DNA from: Paraburkholderia bannensis
GTDB lineage: Bacteria; Pseudomonadota; Gammaproteobacteria; Burkholderiales; Burkholderiaceae
Reading direction: 5' to 3'
Length of the DNA: 64,000 bases
Assembly (NCBI RefSeq): GCF_014200455.1
Contig: NZ_JACHBW010000011.1
Coordinates: 124,001-188,000, forward strand
This document shows, in pieces, positions 44,660-54,175 of the stretch (positions are counted from its first letter, which is position 1; each line of letters opens with the position of its first letter). A program made the translations under genes and the position numbers. The notes beneath the pieces are model-generated. The model was given only the letters and a program-made list of their open reading frames with translations, searched no databases and was not told the origin of the DNA.

Positions 44660-45436
44660 TCACGCAGCCGTAAAGCAATTGTCGACGTAGAGATGTGCGC
44701 CGTTGACAAAACTTGCATCGTCGCTGGCGAGGAACAAGGCGGCCTGCGCCACCTCTTCCGGCTTGCATAAGCGGCCCTGTTGCAGCGATAGCGCCGCTTC
44801 GCTGGCATCGAAGCCGTACTGGGCGAGCGCACTGATTTCACGTTGCCCGTGAGGCGTGTTGATAAAGCCTGGGCACACGGCGTTGCAGCGTATGCCGCGA
44901 TCGCGATACTCCACGGCAATCGCGCGCGCGAACATTGCACAGGCGCCCTTGGTCGTGCAATAGAGCACTTCCAGCGGCGTGGCTGCGACCGATGAAATCG
45001 ACGCCGTGCACACGATCGAGCCGTGGCCCGCTGCGAGCATATGCGGCAGCACCGCTCGCGTCATCATGAACATGCTCTTCACGTTGACATTCATGAGCCA
45101 GTCGTATTCTTCGTCGCTGGTGTCCAGAAACGGCTTCACCACGATGCTGCCGGCGTGATTGAACAAGGTATCGATACGGCCGAACTTCGCGATGATGCCT
45201 GCCACCGCGTCTTCCACCGCCGAGCGTTGCGAGACGTCCGCGACGAACAGTTCGGCCACGCCGCCTTGCGCGCGGATACGCGCGACGATCTCCTCGCCAG
45301 CGCCGCGATTGACGTCCACGACGGCCACCCGAGCACCTTCGCGGGCAAACAGCAACGACGACGCGCCGCCTGCCCCCGTCGCGCCGCCCGATACGATCGC
45401 GACCTTGCCTTCCAGCTTTCCTGCCTTTTCACTCAT
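44660..45436 (-). CDS. Short-chain dehydrogenase/reductase
   Basis: A 258-aa NAD(P)-dependent SDR. Cofactor loop SGGATGAGGAS (residues 16-26), NHAG (93-96), catalytic Tyr159 and Lys163 in YCTTK, and the serine in CTASISSV. PGFINTPHG is the conserved post-catalytic PG motif. The acidic VVDVN after beta-2 favours NAD over NADP. Start ATG 45436 has AGGAG before it. Probable operon with the APC permease; substrate unknown. Confidence 0.88.
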   Translation of the reverse strand: MSEKAGKLEGKVAIVSGGATGAGGASSLLFAREGARVAVVDVNRGAGEEIVARIRAQGGVAELFVADVSQRSAVEDAVAGIIAKFGRIDTLFNHAGSIVVKPFLDTSDEEYDWLMNVNVKSMFMMTRAVLPHMLAAGHGSIVCTASISSVAATPLEVLYCTTKGACAMFARAIAVEYRDRGIRCNAVCPGFINTPHGQREISALAQYGFDASEAALSLQQGRLCKPEEVAQAALFLASDDASFVNGAHLYVDNCFTAA

Positions 45437-45628
45437 CTCTGGCTCCTGTGCGTTCCCACCGTATGCCCAAGTTAGGTGCGCCAAAAAAGGGCAACTATCC
45501 AAATTTGGCAAAAAAATAAAATTGCCGTAAAAATCAGGAATCGCGAAGATAGCGAGCAGCAGTGTTGCGATGCACGAACGCGAGGCGCACGGTCCAATCG
45601 CGCTTTCAAGGTTTTCCAGGGAGACTTA

Positions 45629-46603
45629 ATGGAAGCGGGCCACTGGCCACACGAGGCCATCCAGTTTCGAAGTTGCCGCAGCGTCGACGAACAGGCGGCG
45701 CTGCTCGACACATGGAACCAGAGCTATTGCCAGCTCTCTCGCGGCCCTTTCGACGGCTCGGTGACTTCATTCATGGCGGGCGCGGTGAAGGTGCTGGTGG
45801 AGAAGCTCAATCGCAGCGTCTACCAGCGTGGCCATGTCGATACACGCAAGTTTGCAGTGGGCATTCCCTTCCATCTTGAAGGGCATTCGCTGCTGTCGGG
45901 CCAAACCAGCCATCTCGACGCGCTGCATGTTTTTTCGGGCAAAGACGGCTTCGAATTCCTCTCGCCGGATCAGCACGTCTTCGTCAACCTCGAAATCGAA
46001 CCCGCAGCCGTCGCGGACCCGATCACGCGCGCGCAACTGGAATCGATCGTTGCACGCATCGGCGCGCGATCGGGCGTGGTGAATATCGCGCCCACGCAAC
46101 TGGAGCCGTTTCGCGAGGTGTTGAGAATCCTGCTCGATCACGTGGCTGGCGCGCCACACGTGCTTGGCGATCGCGCGAGTGTCGTGTCGTTCGAAAAGTC
46201 CATCGTTTATGGGCTGAACGAAGCGCTCGCCGACTTTGCGCATGTCCCGCAGCCCGAGCGCGGCGAAGCGCGCATCGCGAGAAACTGGCAACTGGTGCGC
46301 AGCGTGCGGGACATCGTCGAAGGGTCGCCCGATTGTCCGCTTTCCGTCGCCGAGCTGTGTGCCCGCATGCACGCGAGCCGCCGCACCTTGCAATATGCTT
46401 TCGAAGAAACGACGGGCATCAGCCCATTGGCCTATATGCGTGCCATCCGGCTTGCGCGAGTTCGCCGGGATCTCCTACACGCCGCGACCGTTACCGAGGT
46501 CGCGACGCGCTGGGGTTTCTGGCATTTCGGCAATTTCGCCAGTGAATATCGCGAGCAATTTGGCGAGTTGCCGAGTGAAACGTGGCGCAGGTATCGGGCC
46601 TAG
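45629..46603 (+). CDS. AraC-family regulator, EutR-like
   Basis: A 324-aa regulator. The C-terminal double HTH is plain: LSVAELCARMHASRRTLQYAFEETTGISPLAYMRAIRLARVRRDL then VATRWGFWHFGNFASEYREQFGELPSETWRR, with the WGFWHxGxFAxxYRxxFGExPS form typical of EutR-type activators. The N-terminal half is the matching EutR-like sensor. GGGAG precedes ATG 45629. It is divergent from the SDR-permease pair and likely activates it. The gap holds an A-rich stretch (45484-45535) with GGCA and TTGCC motifs. Confidence 0.87.
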   Translation: MEAGHWPHEAIQFRSCRSVDEQAALLDTWNQSYCQLSRGPFDGSVTSFMAGAVKVLVEKLNRSVYQRGHVDTRKFAVGIPFHLEGHSLLSGQTSHLDALHVFSGKDGFEFLSPDQHVFVNLEIEPAAVADPITRAQLESIVARIGARSGVVNIAPTQLEPFREVLRILLDHVAGAPHVLGDRASVVSFEKSIVYGLNEALADFAHVPQPERGEARIARNWQLVRSVRDIVEGSPDCPLSVAELCARMHASRRTLQYAFEETTGISPLAYMRAIRLARVRRDLLHAATVTEVATRWGFWHFGNFASEYREQFGELPSETWRRYRA

Positions 46604-47215
46604 TATTGCTGGCGCACCCAGTCAGTCAATGAAGATCACCTGGGCGCAGCGTTGTGGTCGCCCCCCATTGACACCTTTATTGGTGGGGGTACCATGAAAT
46701 CGCCGCTATAAAAGCGCTGCGCTTACCTGAGGCCTCCTCAGCGCGCTTGAGTCGGCAAACCTACAAACAGTCTGACGCTCATACGCTTCATACCGTGCGC
46801 CTTAGATCATGAAATTTCGTGGCCCCTTGATACAGTACGATCGAGGACATGGCGGGTTTCTCGCCATGCGCAGTGCCATTTCTTCAGGTTCGTGCATTTC
46901 CGCGCGGCCTTGCAGTTATTTCTCGATCGACACTGTCATTTCGATTCGCTCCGTGCGCCGCCATAACTCGGCCATGACGTGCGATGTCATCGGCGTTCGC
47001 AAGGATGAAATCGCCTCCTTGCTGCCCAAGCCCTAGCCTGCTTCTTTCCCCTCGCGCATCACCTCGCGCCGCTTGAAGTCACGTCACGCCGGTCTCGACC
47101 GGCGAGCGGCATGCCCGCTGTCGTCCAGCGGCAACCAGGTACGCCTCGTCTGTTGCGACAGACGCCGGGCGCGGGGACGCGCATGCCGTCCCCGACCAAC
47201 TCAATGGGAAGCAGG
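46604..47215. other. Gene-poor stretch before the PotF-like gene
   Basis: About 610 bases. A promoter-like TTGACA (46668) - 16 bases - TACCAT (46690) sits inside a CCCCCC...GGGGG-flanked inverted sequence at 46661-46689. A 75-codon frame at 46809 lacks a ribosome site and has no recognisable sequence, so I do not call it. Nothing else is visible. Confidence 0.4.
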
Positions 47216-48322
47216 ATGAAACTCCATCAGACCATGCAGCGCATCGCGCTCGTTTCGATTTTTTCCGCCCTCATGGCGCCAACCGCGCGCGCGCAGGACG
47301 ACCAGGTCAACGTCTATAACTGGTCCGACTATATTGCGCACGACACCATCCCCAGCTTCGAGAAGCAGACGGGCATCAAGGTGCGCTACGACAGTTACGA
47401 CAGCGACGACACCCTGCAGGCCAAGCTGCTCTCCGGCAGTTCCGGTTATGACGTGGTGGTGCCTTCGTCCGCGTATCTGGCCAGACAGATCGAAGCGGGT
47501 GTCTATCGAAAGCTCGACAAATCTCAATTGCCGAATCTCGCCAATCTCGACCCTCACCTCATGAAACTGGTGAGCGACGCCGACCCCGGCAATCAATATG
47601 GCGTGCCCTGGGCATGGGGCACGGATGGCATCGCATACAACACGCAGGAAGTGCAGAAGGCATTGGGCGGGGCGCTGCCGGCCGATTCGTGGGCGCTGGT
47701 GTTCGATCCCGAGAATCTATCGAAGCTCAAGAGTTGCGGCGTGTCGTTTCTCGATTCCGCATCCGATGTCTTTCCAGCCGTGCTGCAATACCTGCACCGC
47801 AACCCCAACAGCACGAATCCCGCCGACTATATGGCCGCGTATGAAGTCTTGAAGAAAGTGCGGCCCTACATCACGCAGTTCAATTCGTCGGGTTACATCA
47901 ACGATCTTGCGAACAACGACATGTGCGTGGCCGTGGCGTATTCGGGCGATGCGGGAATCGCGCGCAGACGCGCGGTGGAAGCGAAGCGCAGCTACCAGAT
48001 CCAGTTCGTGAATCCGCAGGAAGGCGGCCTCGTCTGGTTCGACATGATGGCCATTCCCAAAGACGCGCCGCACCCGGAAGCCGCACTCAAATGGATCAAT
48101 TACATCGAAGATCCCAAAACGAGCGCGGCCATTACCAATGAAGTGTTCTATCCGACTGCGAACCGGGCGTCGCTGCCGCTGGTTCAGGCAGCGATAACGA
48201 AAGATCCTGCCACGTTCCCGTCCGACGAAGCGCTCGACAAGATGACGGTCATGCGCCCCCAACCACCCGCCATCATGCGCTTGCAGAACCGCTTGTGGGC
48301 GCAGCTTAAATCGGGTGTTTGA
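47216..48322 (+). CDS. Polyamine-type periplasmic binding protein (PotF/PotD-like)
   Basis: A 368-aa exported binding protein. Signal peptide residues 1-26 (ALVSIFSALMAPTARA). The mature start DDQVNVYNWSDYIAHDTIPSFEKQTGIKV is the PotF signature, and YGVPWAWGTDGIAYN and NDMCVAVAYSGDA match the polyamine-site region. It should bind putrescine or a related amine in the periplasm. There is no potGHI ATPase/permease next to it, so it either pairs with a system elsewhere or acts as a sensor/scavenger. Ribosome site GGAAG lies close to ATG 47216. Confidence 0.88.
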   Translation: MKLHQTMQRIALVSIFSALMAPTARAQDDQVNVYNWSDYIAHDTIPSFEKQTGIKVRYDSYDSDDTLQAKLLSGSSGYDVVVPSSAYLARQIEAGVYRKLDKSQLPNLANLDPHLMKLVSDADPGNQYGVPWAWGTDGIAYNTQEVQKALGGALPADSWALVFDPENLSKLKSCGVSFLDSASDVFPAVLQYLHRNPNSTNPADYMAAYEVLKKVRPYITQFNSSGYINDLANNDMCVAVAYSGDAGIARRRAVEAKRSYQIQFVNPQEGGLVWFDMMAIPKDAPHPEAALKWINYIEDPKTSAAITNEVFYPTANRASLPLVQAAITKDPATFPSDEALDKMTVMRPQPPAIMRLQNRLWAQLKSGV

Positions 48323-48326
48323 GCGG

Positions 48327-48366
48327 CCAGGCGTGTACTCTCGCGTACCTTCGCGCGCCTGGTTTT
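48327..48366 (+). terminator. Probable terminator after the PotF-like gene
   Basis: CCAGGCG (48327-48333) pairs with CGCCTGG (48356-48362), followed by TTTT. The 22-base loop contains a second small stem. It lies between two convergent genes. Confidence 0.45.
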
Positions 48367-48385
48367 CGCCCGCGCGACGCCGCAA

Positions 48386-49753
48386 TCACGTCGCGTTGGG
48401 CGGAATCAGCCGCGCCTTGGTCAAGCTATAGGCGATACTCGAAAATATCTGGTTCAGGCTTTGCGTGCTGCCCGCATTCGTGCAGGTGTCCGAAAAGAAA
48501 TCGGATTGACTGGTCGCGATCGACTGCATGGTGCCGCAGGCCGTGAGCGCATCTGAACCGTCGCTGCAAGAGGGCGCGCTCGCGCCCTCCCCACCCAGGT
48601 AGGCCACGGCGTAGACGGTCGTACCGCTACCCTTGGCGGTGGACGCCGCGTTGATCGCGGCCTGGCACTCGCTGCCGTACACATAGCTCGATCCGCCGGA
48701 TTTCCCATAGACATTGCCGAGCTGCGACGTGTCGGCCGTTGCGATGCCGTCGCTCAGCAGCACGATGGCGTTCTTGCCAGCCGGGCTCTGGCTCTGCGAG
48801 AAAGTCGTCAGCGCCGCATTGGCCGCGGTGATGGCCTGCGCGTAGAACGTGCCCAGCCCGCCTGGCGCGCTAATGCCGCCGCATTTGCTGGATGCGCCGC
48901 CCAGCGCTTGCACGACGCCCGAGCTCGTGCTCAACTGTCCGCCACTGAGATAGCCGCCGCCCAGCGGAGAAATCTGGTAGGTCGCGTTGGAACCAGAGGC
49001 GCCCACGGCCGAATAGCCGTTCTGGCCAGTCGAGACCACCGACGGCTCCGTCGACGAGCACGAAAAGCTATAACCCGAGGCAGACGGGCTGATCGGCGGG
49101 AACACCATCAGGCCAACATTGTCACCCGCAAGCGAAAGCCCGCTCAGCAGTTGTAGCGCACCGGCCTGGGCACAGGCCAGGCGGGTCAGCGGCACACCGC
49201 TCGAATTCTTGCAGTTGCTATCGGTTGTCGTAGCCATCGAGCGCGTGGTGTCCAGCACGATCATGACGTTGTACGGTACGGCGCCAAAGCCCGCGCCCGC
49301 CTTCGAGGTGGCGGAAATCGTCTTGCTGGTAATGCCGAACAGGCGCGCAAAGAACAGCGGCACGCTCGCCTGTTGTGTGACCTGGATGCCGTTGTAAGTC
49401 GATACGGCTTGGGAAGCCGGCAACGGCACGCTGCTCGCACTCAGCGAAAGGCCTTGAATCGTGGTGCTGGTGACCGTCACGCCATTGGGCAGCGTGTTGT
49501 TGCCTTGTCCAGCCGCGTAGGCCCTGGCGTCTGCAAAGGCGGTCGACGAGGCGCTTTTCCACAAATCCATCGCACCCGCCATCGCGGCGGCGTCGGTGCC
49601 CGCCTGCAGGCGGCGCTGGCTGAAAGCGATATAGCCGATATCGATCGACAGCGCGGCGAACCCCAGCAGTACGATCAATGACAACGCAACCATCACGGAA
49701 ACCGCGCCGCGTTGCGCGTTACGCCGCGAATATCGGCCTGGCATTCTGTTCAT
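48386..49753 (-). CDS. tadG: TadG-like pilus-assembly protein with von Willebrand A domain
   Basis: A 455-aa protein. The N-terminus RNAQRGAVSVMVALSLIVLLGFAALSIDIGY is a TadG-type pilin-like signal/anchor, followed by a TadG_N (DUF2134-like) region. From ~residue 165 a vWA domain begins (VMIVLDTTRSMA, a MIDAS-like DxTxS; later IVLLSDGIATAD). TadG-type proteins help assemble or anchor Flp pili. Starts are close together; ATG 49753 has GGGGGA 6 bases upstream. Last gene of the leftward Tad operon, 30 bases after the second TadE-like gene. Confidence 0.85.
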   Translation of the reverse strand: MNRMPGRYSRRNAQRGAVSVMVALSLIVLLGFAALSIDIGYIAFSQRRLQAGTDAAAMAGAMDLWKSASSTAFADARAYAAGQGNNTLPNGVTVTSTTIQGLSLSASSVPLPASQAVSTYNGIQVTQQASVPLFFARLFGITSKTISATSKAGAGFGAVPYNVMIVLDTTRSMATTTDSNCKNSSGVPLTRLACAQAGALQLLSGLSLAGDNVGLMVFPPISPSASGYSFSCSSTEPSVVSTGQNGYSAVGASGSNATYQISPLGGGYLSGGQLSTSSGVVQALGGASSKCGGISAPGGLGTFYAQAITAANAALTTFSQSQSPAGKNAIVLLSDGIATADTSQLGNVYGKSGGSSYVYGSECQAAINAASTAKGSGTTVYAVAYLGGEGASAPSCSDGSDALTACGTMQSIATSQSDFFSDTCTNAGSTQSLNQIFSSIAYSLTKARLIPPNAT

Positions 49754-49783
49754 GATGTCCCCCGGCATGAATGTGTTGTTGTT

Positions 49784-50221
49784 TTACTGCACGCGTGCGA
49801 CGGCGGTGGTGCTCAGCGTGGCCGGCATCGCGGAAATTCCGAATATCGAACCGCTCAGCAAGGGCGTGAACGCATACGCAACGGTGACGGCGGCGGCTTG
49901 CCCCGTGCCATTGGTCAGCGCCGTCGCGCACGATGTATCGCTGCTGCACGGCGTTCCGTTGACCGCCGTCGTGAGCGTGAGATTCTGCGATTTGAGCCAT
50001 GACGACGACGCGGTCATCTGCGTTTTCGTCGAGCTATAGGGCGTGGTCGTGCCGCGCTGGAATGCAAAGTTCTGCGCGGCCGCCGAAGCGGCGCTCGCGA
50101 CCATCACCGAATTCCCTAACAACCAGCCGAACTGCGCGATGCCCAGCACGATGGCAATCAGCACCGGCGCTGCAAGCGCCAGTTCCACTGCAACCACGCC
50201 TTTCTGCCTGTTGCGTTGCAT
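49784..50221 (-). CDS. TadE-like pseudopilin (second copy)
   Basis: A 145-aa protein. RQKGVVAVELALAAPVLIAIVLGIAQFGWLL is the TadE/TadF signature: a short basic leader, G/VVAVE cleavage region with the essential Glu, then one helix. The rest is a small Cys-containing secreted domain (TPCSSDTSCATALTNGTGQAA). It closely parallels the next gene upstream, so the two are paralogues or a TadE/TadF pair. GGGAGGG precedes the ATG. Processed by the prepilin peptidase of this locus. Confidence 0.83.
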   Translation of the reverse strand: MQRNRQKGVVAVELALAAPVLIAIVLGIAQFGWLLGNSVMVASAASAAAQNFAFQRGTTTPYSSTKTQMTASSSWLKSQNLTLTTAVNGTPCSSDTSCATALTNGTGQAAAVTVAYAFTPLLSGSIFGISAMPATLSTTAVARVQ

Positions 50222-50253
50222 GGCACCCTCCCGCCTGCATTCAGGGCCGCGCC

Positions 50254-50727
50254 TCATTGCACAACCACCGAGGCGTTCGCGCTGATACTCGATGGCATGA
50301 TCGATCCCAGGTTGAACAGCGAGCCGCCAAAGGGCGCGGCAAATTGATAGCTGATCGACACGCTCGCCAGCGTTCCCGCCGCCGGCGGCTGGCTGAGCGT
50401 GCCCAGCGCCGCAGCGCAGCTGACATCGGCGGTTTTGCCGCTGCACGTCGTGGTAACGCCCAACGAGACCACCGCGACCGTGACGGTCTGCGTGCCCGAC
50501 AGACTTCCTGTTGCCGATGCGACCGCGCCCGCGGTATCCGTGTAGGGCGTTGCAAAACCACGCTCCGATGCGAGCAACCGTGCTCCTGCCGAAACCGCAT
50601 TGTTCAGGACAACATAGTTGCTCATCCACCATCCGGCCTGCACGATGGAAAACATCATGAACAGCAGCACCGGCAAGCCGAGCGCGAACTCCACAGCCGC
50701 CGTTCCTCGCTGACGTTTCGCTTTCAT
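50254..50727 (-). CDS. tadE: TadE-like pseudopilin (first copy)
   Basis: A 157-aa protein. RQRGTAAVEFALGLPVLLFMMFSIVQAGWWM is the TadE signature with cleavage after G and Glu at +5. The secreted part has two Cys (TTTCSGKTADVSCAAAL) like its paralogue. It is a minor pilin needed for Flp pilus assembly in related systems. ATG 50727 has GGGGAG before it. 16 bases after tadC. Confidence 0.84.
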   Translation of the reverse strand: MKAKRQRGTAAVEFALGLPVLLFMMFSIVQAGWWMSNYVVLNNAVSAGARLLASERGFATPYTDTAGAVASATGSLSGTQTVTVAVVSLGVTTTCSGKTADVSCAAALGTLSQPPAAGTLASVSISYQFAAPFGGSLFNLGSIMPSSISANASVVVQ

Positions 50728-50743
50728 GTCGTGCTCCCCGACT

Positions 50744-51730
50744 TTATCCGCCCGCACCCGGCAGGCTCGGCAGCAAGGTGCGATAAATATTGATGAACGC
50801 AGGCCCGGCGAGCACCACCATCAGCGCGGGGAATATGCAGAACAGCAGCGGCACCAGCAGTTTCAGGGCTATTTTTGCGGCCTGCTCCTCGGCCCGCATG
50901 CGCCGCCGCGTGCGCAGCGTGTCGGACAGCACGCGCAGCGATGCCCCAATTCCCGTGCCGAATCGATCGGCCTGAATCAGCAAGGTGCTAAACGATTCGA
51001 TATCCTCAACGCCGGTGCGAAGCGAGAAATTGCGCAAAGCCGTCGCTTTCGCAAAACCCGAGCGCAATTCCAGCAGCATCAATTCGAGTTCGCTCGCAAC
51101 TATCGGGCTGCCAAGCTGGATCTCCCTGGCCACGCGCATCAGCGCGGCATCGAGGCCGAGACCCGCTTCCACGCACACCGTCAGCAGGTCGAGCGCGTCC
51201 GGGAAATCTTCGAAGATCGCGCGCTGCCGCGTCGAGACCCTGCGCGAGAGCACCAGATTGGGCAGATAGAAGCCGATAGTAGCGAGCGCAACCAGAATCA
51301 TCCAGAACACGGTGGTGTTGGTCTCAAGCGAAGTGCCGACGAGCCAGACGAGCGCAGGTAGCGGCAACACCAGCGCGAGCACGGTCTTGGCGGCAAAGAA
51401 TATCGCTACCGCATTAGACGTGCGCCAGCCTGCATTGACGAGTTTCAGGCGCGCCACCGAGCCTTCCCAGCCTTCCTTGGGGATGGACAGCTTCGAAATG
51501 GGCTGCGAGATTTCGGCGATCGTTTCGAGCCATTTGCTGCCCTGTCCGGCCGCGGGCTGGCTTGCGTCGCCGGCCGGATTCGCCGGATGGCCCCGCGAAG
51601 CGCCAAGCTGTTCGATACGGCGACGCCCGTCCTTCGATGAATACGCAAGCATCGACGCCAGCACGATCAGAAAGACTACCGCGAACACGCCGGTCAGCAT
51701 CACGATCTGGTTCATGTTCAGCACTTGCAT
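50744..51730 (-). CDS. tadC: Tad inner-membrane platform protein TadC
   Basis: A 328-aa protein with a GspF-like T2SF domain. The N-terminal helix (IVMLTGVFAVVFLIVLASMLAY) is followed by a cytoplasmic part, and DFPDALDLLTVCVEAGLGLDAALMRVA is the family signature. Four transmembrane segments, three near the ends. It works with TadB as the platform on which the TadA ATPase drives pilin addition. GGGAGAGG precedes the ATG. 57 bases after tadB. Confidence 0.88.
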   Translation of the reverse strand: MQVLNMNQIVMLTGVFAVVFLIVLASMLAYSSKDGRRRIEQLGASRGHPANPAGDASQPAAGQGSKWLETIAEISQPISKLSIPKEGWEGSVARLKLVNAGWRTSNAVAIFFAAKTVLALVLPLPALVWLVGTSLETNTTVFWMILVALATIGFYLPNLVLSRRVSTRQRAIFEDFPDALDLLTVCVEAGLGLDAALMRVAREIQLGSPIVASELELMLLELRSGFAKATALRNFSLRTGVEDIESFSTLLIQADRFGTGIGASLRVLSDTLRTRRRMRAEEQAAKIALKLLVPLLFCIFPALMVVLAGPAFINIYRTLLPSLPGAGG

Positions 51731-51787
51731 GTCCTCTCCCTTGTTCGCCGGTCTCTTGCCACGTTTCTTGTCTGGCTTCCTGCCTTG

Positions 51788-52765
51788 CTACACGCGCAAT
51801 GCCACGACTCGCGACATCCACAACACGCCTGCCGCCATGCTGGACAGCGCCGCCACCGTCATCTTCAGTCCCATCGGATCCTTCCAGAGCACCTCCAGAA
51901 AGCCGGGATTCAGAAACAGCATCAAGGTGCCGACGATAAACGGCAACAAGCCGAGCACCCATGCGGACAACCTGCCTTCGGCGGAGAGCACGCGGACCTT
52001 GTCGAACAGTTTGAAACGCTCGCGGATCAGCGCGGTGATGCCGTCGAGCACCTCGGCAAGATTGCCGCCCGTCTCGCGCTGGATCAGCACGGCGATCACG
52101 AAATAGCGCAGATCGCGGATCGGTACGCGCTTCGCCAGATTGGCGAGCGCTTCGTTGAGCGAGACGCCGTAATTGATCTCGTCGAAGGTGGTGCGAAATT
52201 CGCCGCCCATCGGCTCGGCGAATTCAGTGCCGACCATGTCGATCGCGAGGCTGAATGCGTGTCCCGCGCGCAGGGCGCGCGCCAGCATGTCGCACGCTTC
52301 CGGCAACTGCCTTTCGAGCTGGCGCAGCCGCTTCGCCCGCCGGCGGCGCACATAGAGCACCGGCAGCGACGCAGAAAGCAGCGCAAGCATCGCAATCACG
52401 GGCAGCGGCGCCGACGAGAACATCGCGAGCGAAAAGACCAGCGGCGGAATGACCGCGCACGTCGTCACGAGGCCCGCGACCGACCATTGCATGCCCGCCT
52501 GCTGCAGGAACCGGTCGATACCCTGCACGCGCGGCAAGAGTTTCAACGCGCGTTCGAGCGGCGTCGCATCGCCAAGCTGGCGCTGCTTGAGGATCGACAG
52601 GCGCTCGCTGCTGGCCAGCGCGCCCGCGGAGATCGTGCGGATGCGCGACTCCAGACGACGCGCAAGCGGACCGTGGCGGCTGTTCCACCAGATATACGCG
52701 CCCTCCATCGCCAGCACGACGGCGACGAAGAGCAAAATGACGCTCGCGTAGAAGATCGGACTCAT
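51788..52765 (-). CDS. tadB: Tad inner-membrane platform protein TadB
   Basis: A 325-aa protein with a T2SF domain: LPEACDMLARALRAGHAFSLAIDMV and ETGGNLAEVLDGITALIRERFKL are characteristic. Helices at the N-terminus (ILLFVAVVLAMEGAYIW), middle and C-terminus. Partner of TadC. GGAG precedes the ATG. 45 bases after the ATPase gene. Confidence 0.89.
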   Translation of the reverse strand: MSPIFYASVILLFVAVVLAMEGAYIWWNSRHGPLARRLESRIRTISAGALASSERLSILKQRQLGDATPLERALKLLPRVQGIDRFLQQAGMQWSVAGLVTTCAVIPPLVFSLAMFSSAPLPVIAMLALLSASLPVLYVRRRRAKRLRQLERQLPEACDMLARALRAGHAFSLAIDMVGTEFAEPMGGEFRTTFDEINYGVSLNEALANLAKRVPIRDLRYFVIAVLIQRETGGNLAEVLDGITALIRERFKLFDKVRVLSAEGRLSAWVLGLLPFIVGTLMLFLNPGFLEVLWKDPMGLKMTVAALSSMAAGVLWMSRVVALRV

Positions 52766-52810
52766 GCAGGTCTCCGCTCACATGGCCATGACAGGTTCAG
52801 GGAATACCGC

Positions 52811-54175
52811 TCAGCTGGCTTCGAAGCGCCGTGTTGGATCGTAGGTTGCATCGGCCAGACGCACGCCAAACGCTTCCAGCCGCTCTGAAAACTTGGGCCG
52901 TACGCCGGTTGCCTGGAACGCGCCACGCACGTTGCCGTTCGTATCGACACCGCTGCGCCGGAAGGTGAAGATCTCCTGCATATTGATCATGTCGCCTTCC
53001 ATGCCGGTCAGCTCCGAAAGGCTGATGATCTTGCGCCGCCCGTCGGTCAGGCGCGCCACCTGCACCACCACCGTAATCGCCGAGGCAATCTGTTGGCGCA
53101 TCGTCCTGGGCGGCAGCGCCAGCCCTCCCATGCCGATCATGTTCTCCAGACGCGTGAGCGCGTCGCGCGGCGTGTTCGCGTGAATGGTGGCGAGCGACCC
53201 CTCGTGGCCCGTATTCATTGCATTGAGCATGTCGAGCGCTTCCGCGCCGCGCACTTCGCCGAGGATGATGCGGTCGGGGCGCATACGCAGCGCGTTCTTG
53301 ACGAGCGTGCGCTGGGTGATCTCGCCGCGTCCCTCGATATTCTCGGGACGCGTTTCGAGCCGCAACACATGCGGCTGGCGCAATTGCAGTTCCGCCGCAT
53401 CTTCAATCGTCACGATGCGCTCATCGGCGGGAATGAAACCCGAAAGCAGATTGAGCAAGGTTGTTTTTCCGCTTCCCGTGCCGCCCGACACCAGAATATT
53501 GATCTTCGCGCGCGCGAGTCCGTCGAGCACTTCCGCCATCGGCGGCGTGAGCGTTTGCAGCGCGATCAGGTCGCAAACCTGCAAGGGCGTAGCCGAAAAG
53601 CGGCGAATGGAAATGAGCGGACCGTCTACGGCTGCCGGTGGAATGATCGCGTTCAGACGCGAGCCGTCGGGCAGCCGCGCATCGACCATCGGACTCGATT
53701 CGTCGATACGGCGGCCCACGCGCGAGACGATTTTTTCGATCACCTTCATCAAATGCGCATCGTCGTAGAAGGTCACGTCGCTCAATTCAAGCCGCCCTTT
53801 GCGCTCGATATAGATCTGGCTGCCGGTGTTGACGAGAATGTCCGAGATCGTGGGATCGCGCAGCAGCACTTCGAGCGGGCCAAAGCCGAACATTTCATCG
53901 TAGACGTCGGTGACGAGCTGGCGTCGTTCTAGATCGTTGGCTGGCGCTTTCTGATCTTCCAGAATGCGCGCGATCAGCGTGGCAATTTCCTGGCGCACCT
54001 GATCGGAGGGCAGCCGTGCAAGACGCTCCAGTTCGACGCGCTCCAGCACCGCCTGATGAATGTCGCGCTTGAGCTTCTGATATGCGGCCCGCAGCAGACC
54101 GGCCGAGCCGTTGTGGGATTCGCTACGCTCGATGTGCGGTGCGCGTTGTGCGCTGATGTGATCACGAAGCGACAT
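52811..54175 (-). CDS. cpaF: Tad pilus ATPase TadA/CpaF
   Basis: A 454-aa secretion ATPase of the GspE/VirB11 group. Walker A is GGTGSGKTTLLN (230-241), the Asp box is IVTIEDAAELQL, Walker B region is ILGEVRGAEALDMLNAMNTGHEGS, and the His box is TIHANTPRDALTRLENM. The N-terminal segment LVTDVYDEMFGFGPLEVLLRD is typical of CpaF. It powers Flp pilus assembly at the inner membrane. Its start overlaps the end of cpaE by 14 bases, with AGGAG upstream. Confidence 0.94.
   Translation of the reverse strand: MSLRDHISAQRAPHIERSESHNGSAGLLRAAYQKLKRDIHQAVLERVELERLARLPSDQVRQEIATLIARILEDQKAPANDLERRQLVTDVYDEMFGFGPLEVLLRDPTISDILVNTGSQIYIERKGRLELSDVTFYDDAHLMKVIEKIVSRVGRRIDESSPMVDARLPDGSRLNAIIPPAAVDGPLISIRRFSATPLQVCDLIALQTLTPPMAEVLDGLARAKINILVSGGTGSGKTTLLNLLSGFIPADERIVTIEDAAELQLRQPHVLRLETRPENIEGRGEITQRTLVKNALRMRPDRIILGEVRGAEALDMLNAMNTGHEGSLATIHANTPRDALTRLENMIGMGGLALPPRTMRQQIASAITVVVQVARLTDGRRKIISLSELTGMEGDMINMQEIFTFRRSGVDTNGNVRGAFQATGVRPKFSERLEAFGVRLADATYDPTRRFEAS

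Noticed and set aside
46661..46695. A C-run/G-run inverted sequence taken at first for a terminator or attachment site
   Set aside because: The arms pair poorly, no T-run follows and no duplicate copy was found; kept only as a promoter-like note.
46809..47036. A 75-codon frame in the gap before the PotF-like gene
   Set aside because: No ribosome site, no recognisable sequence, composition not clearly coding.
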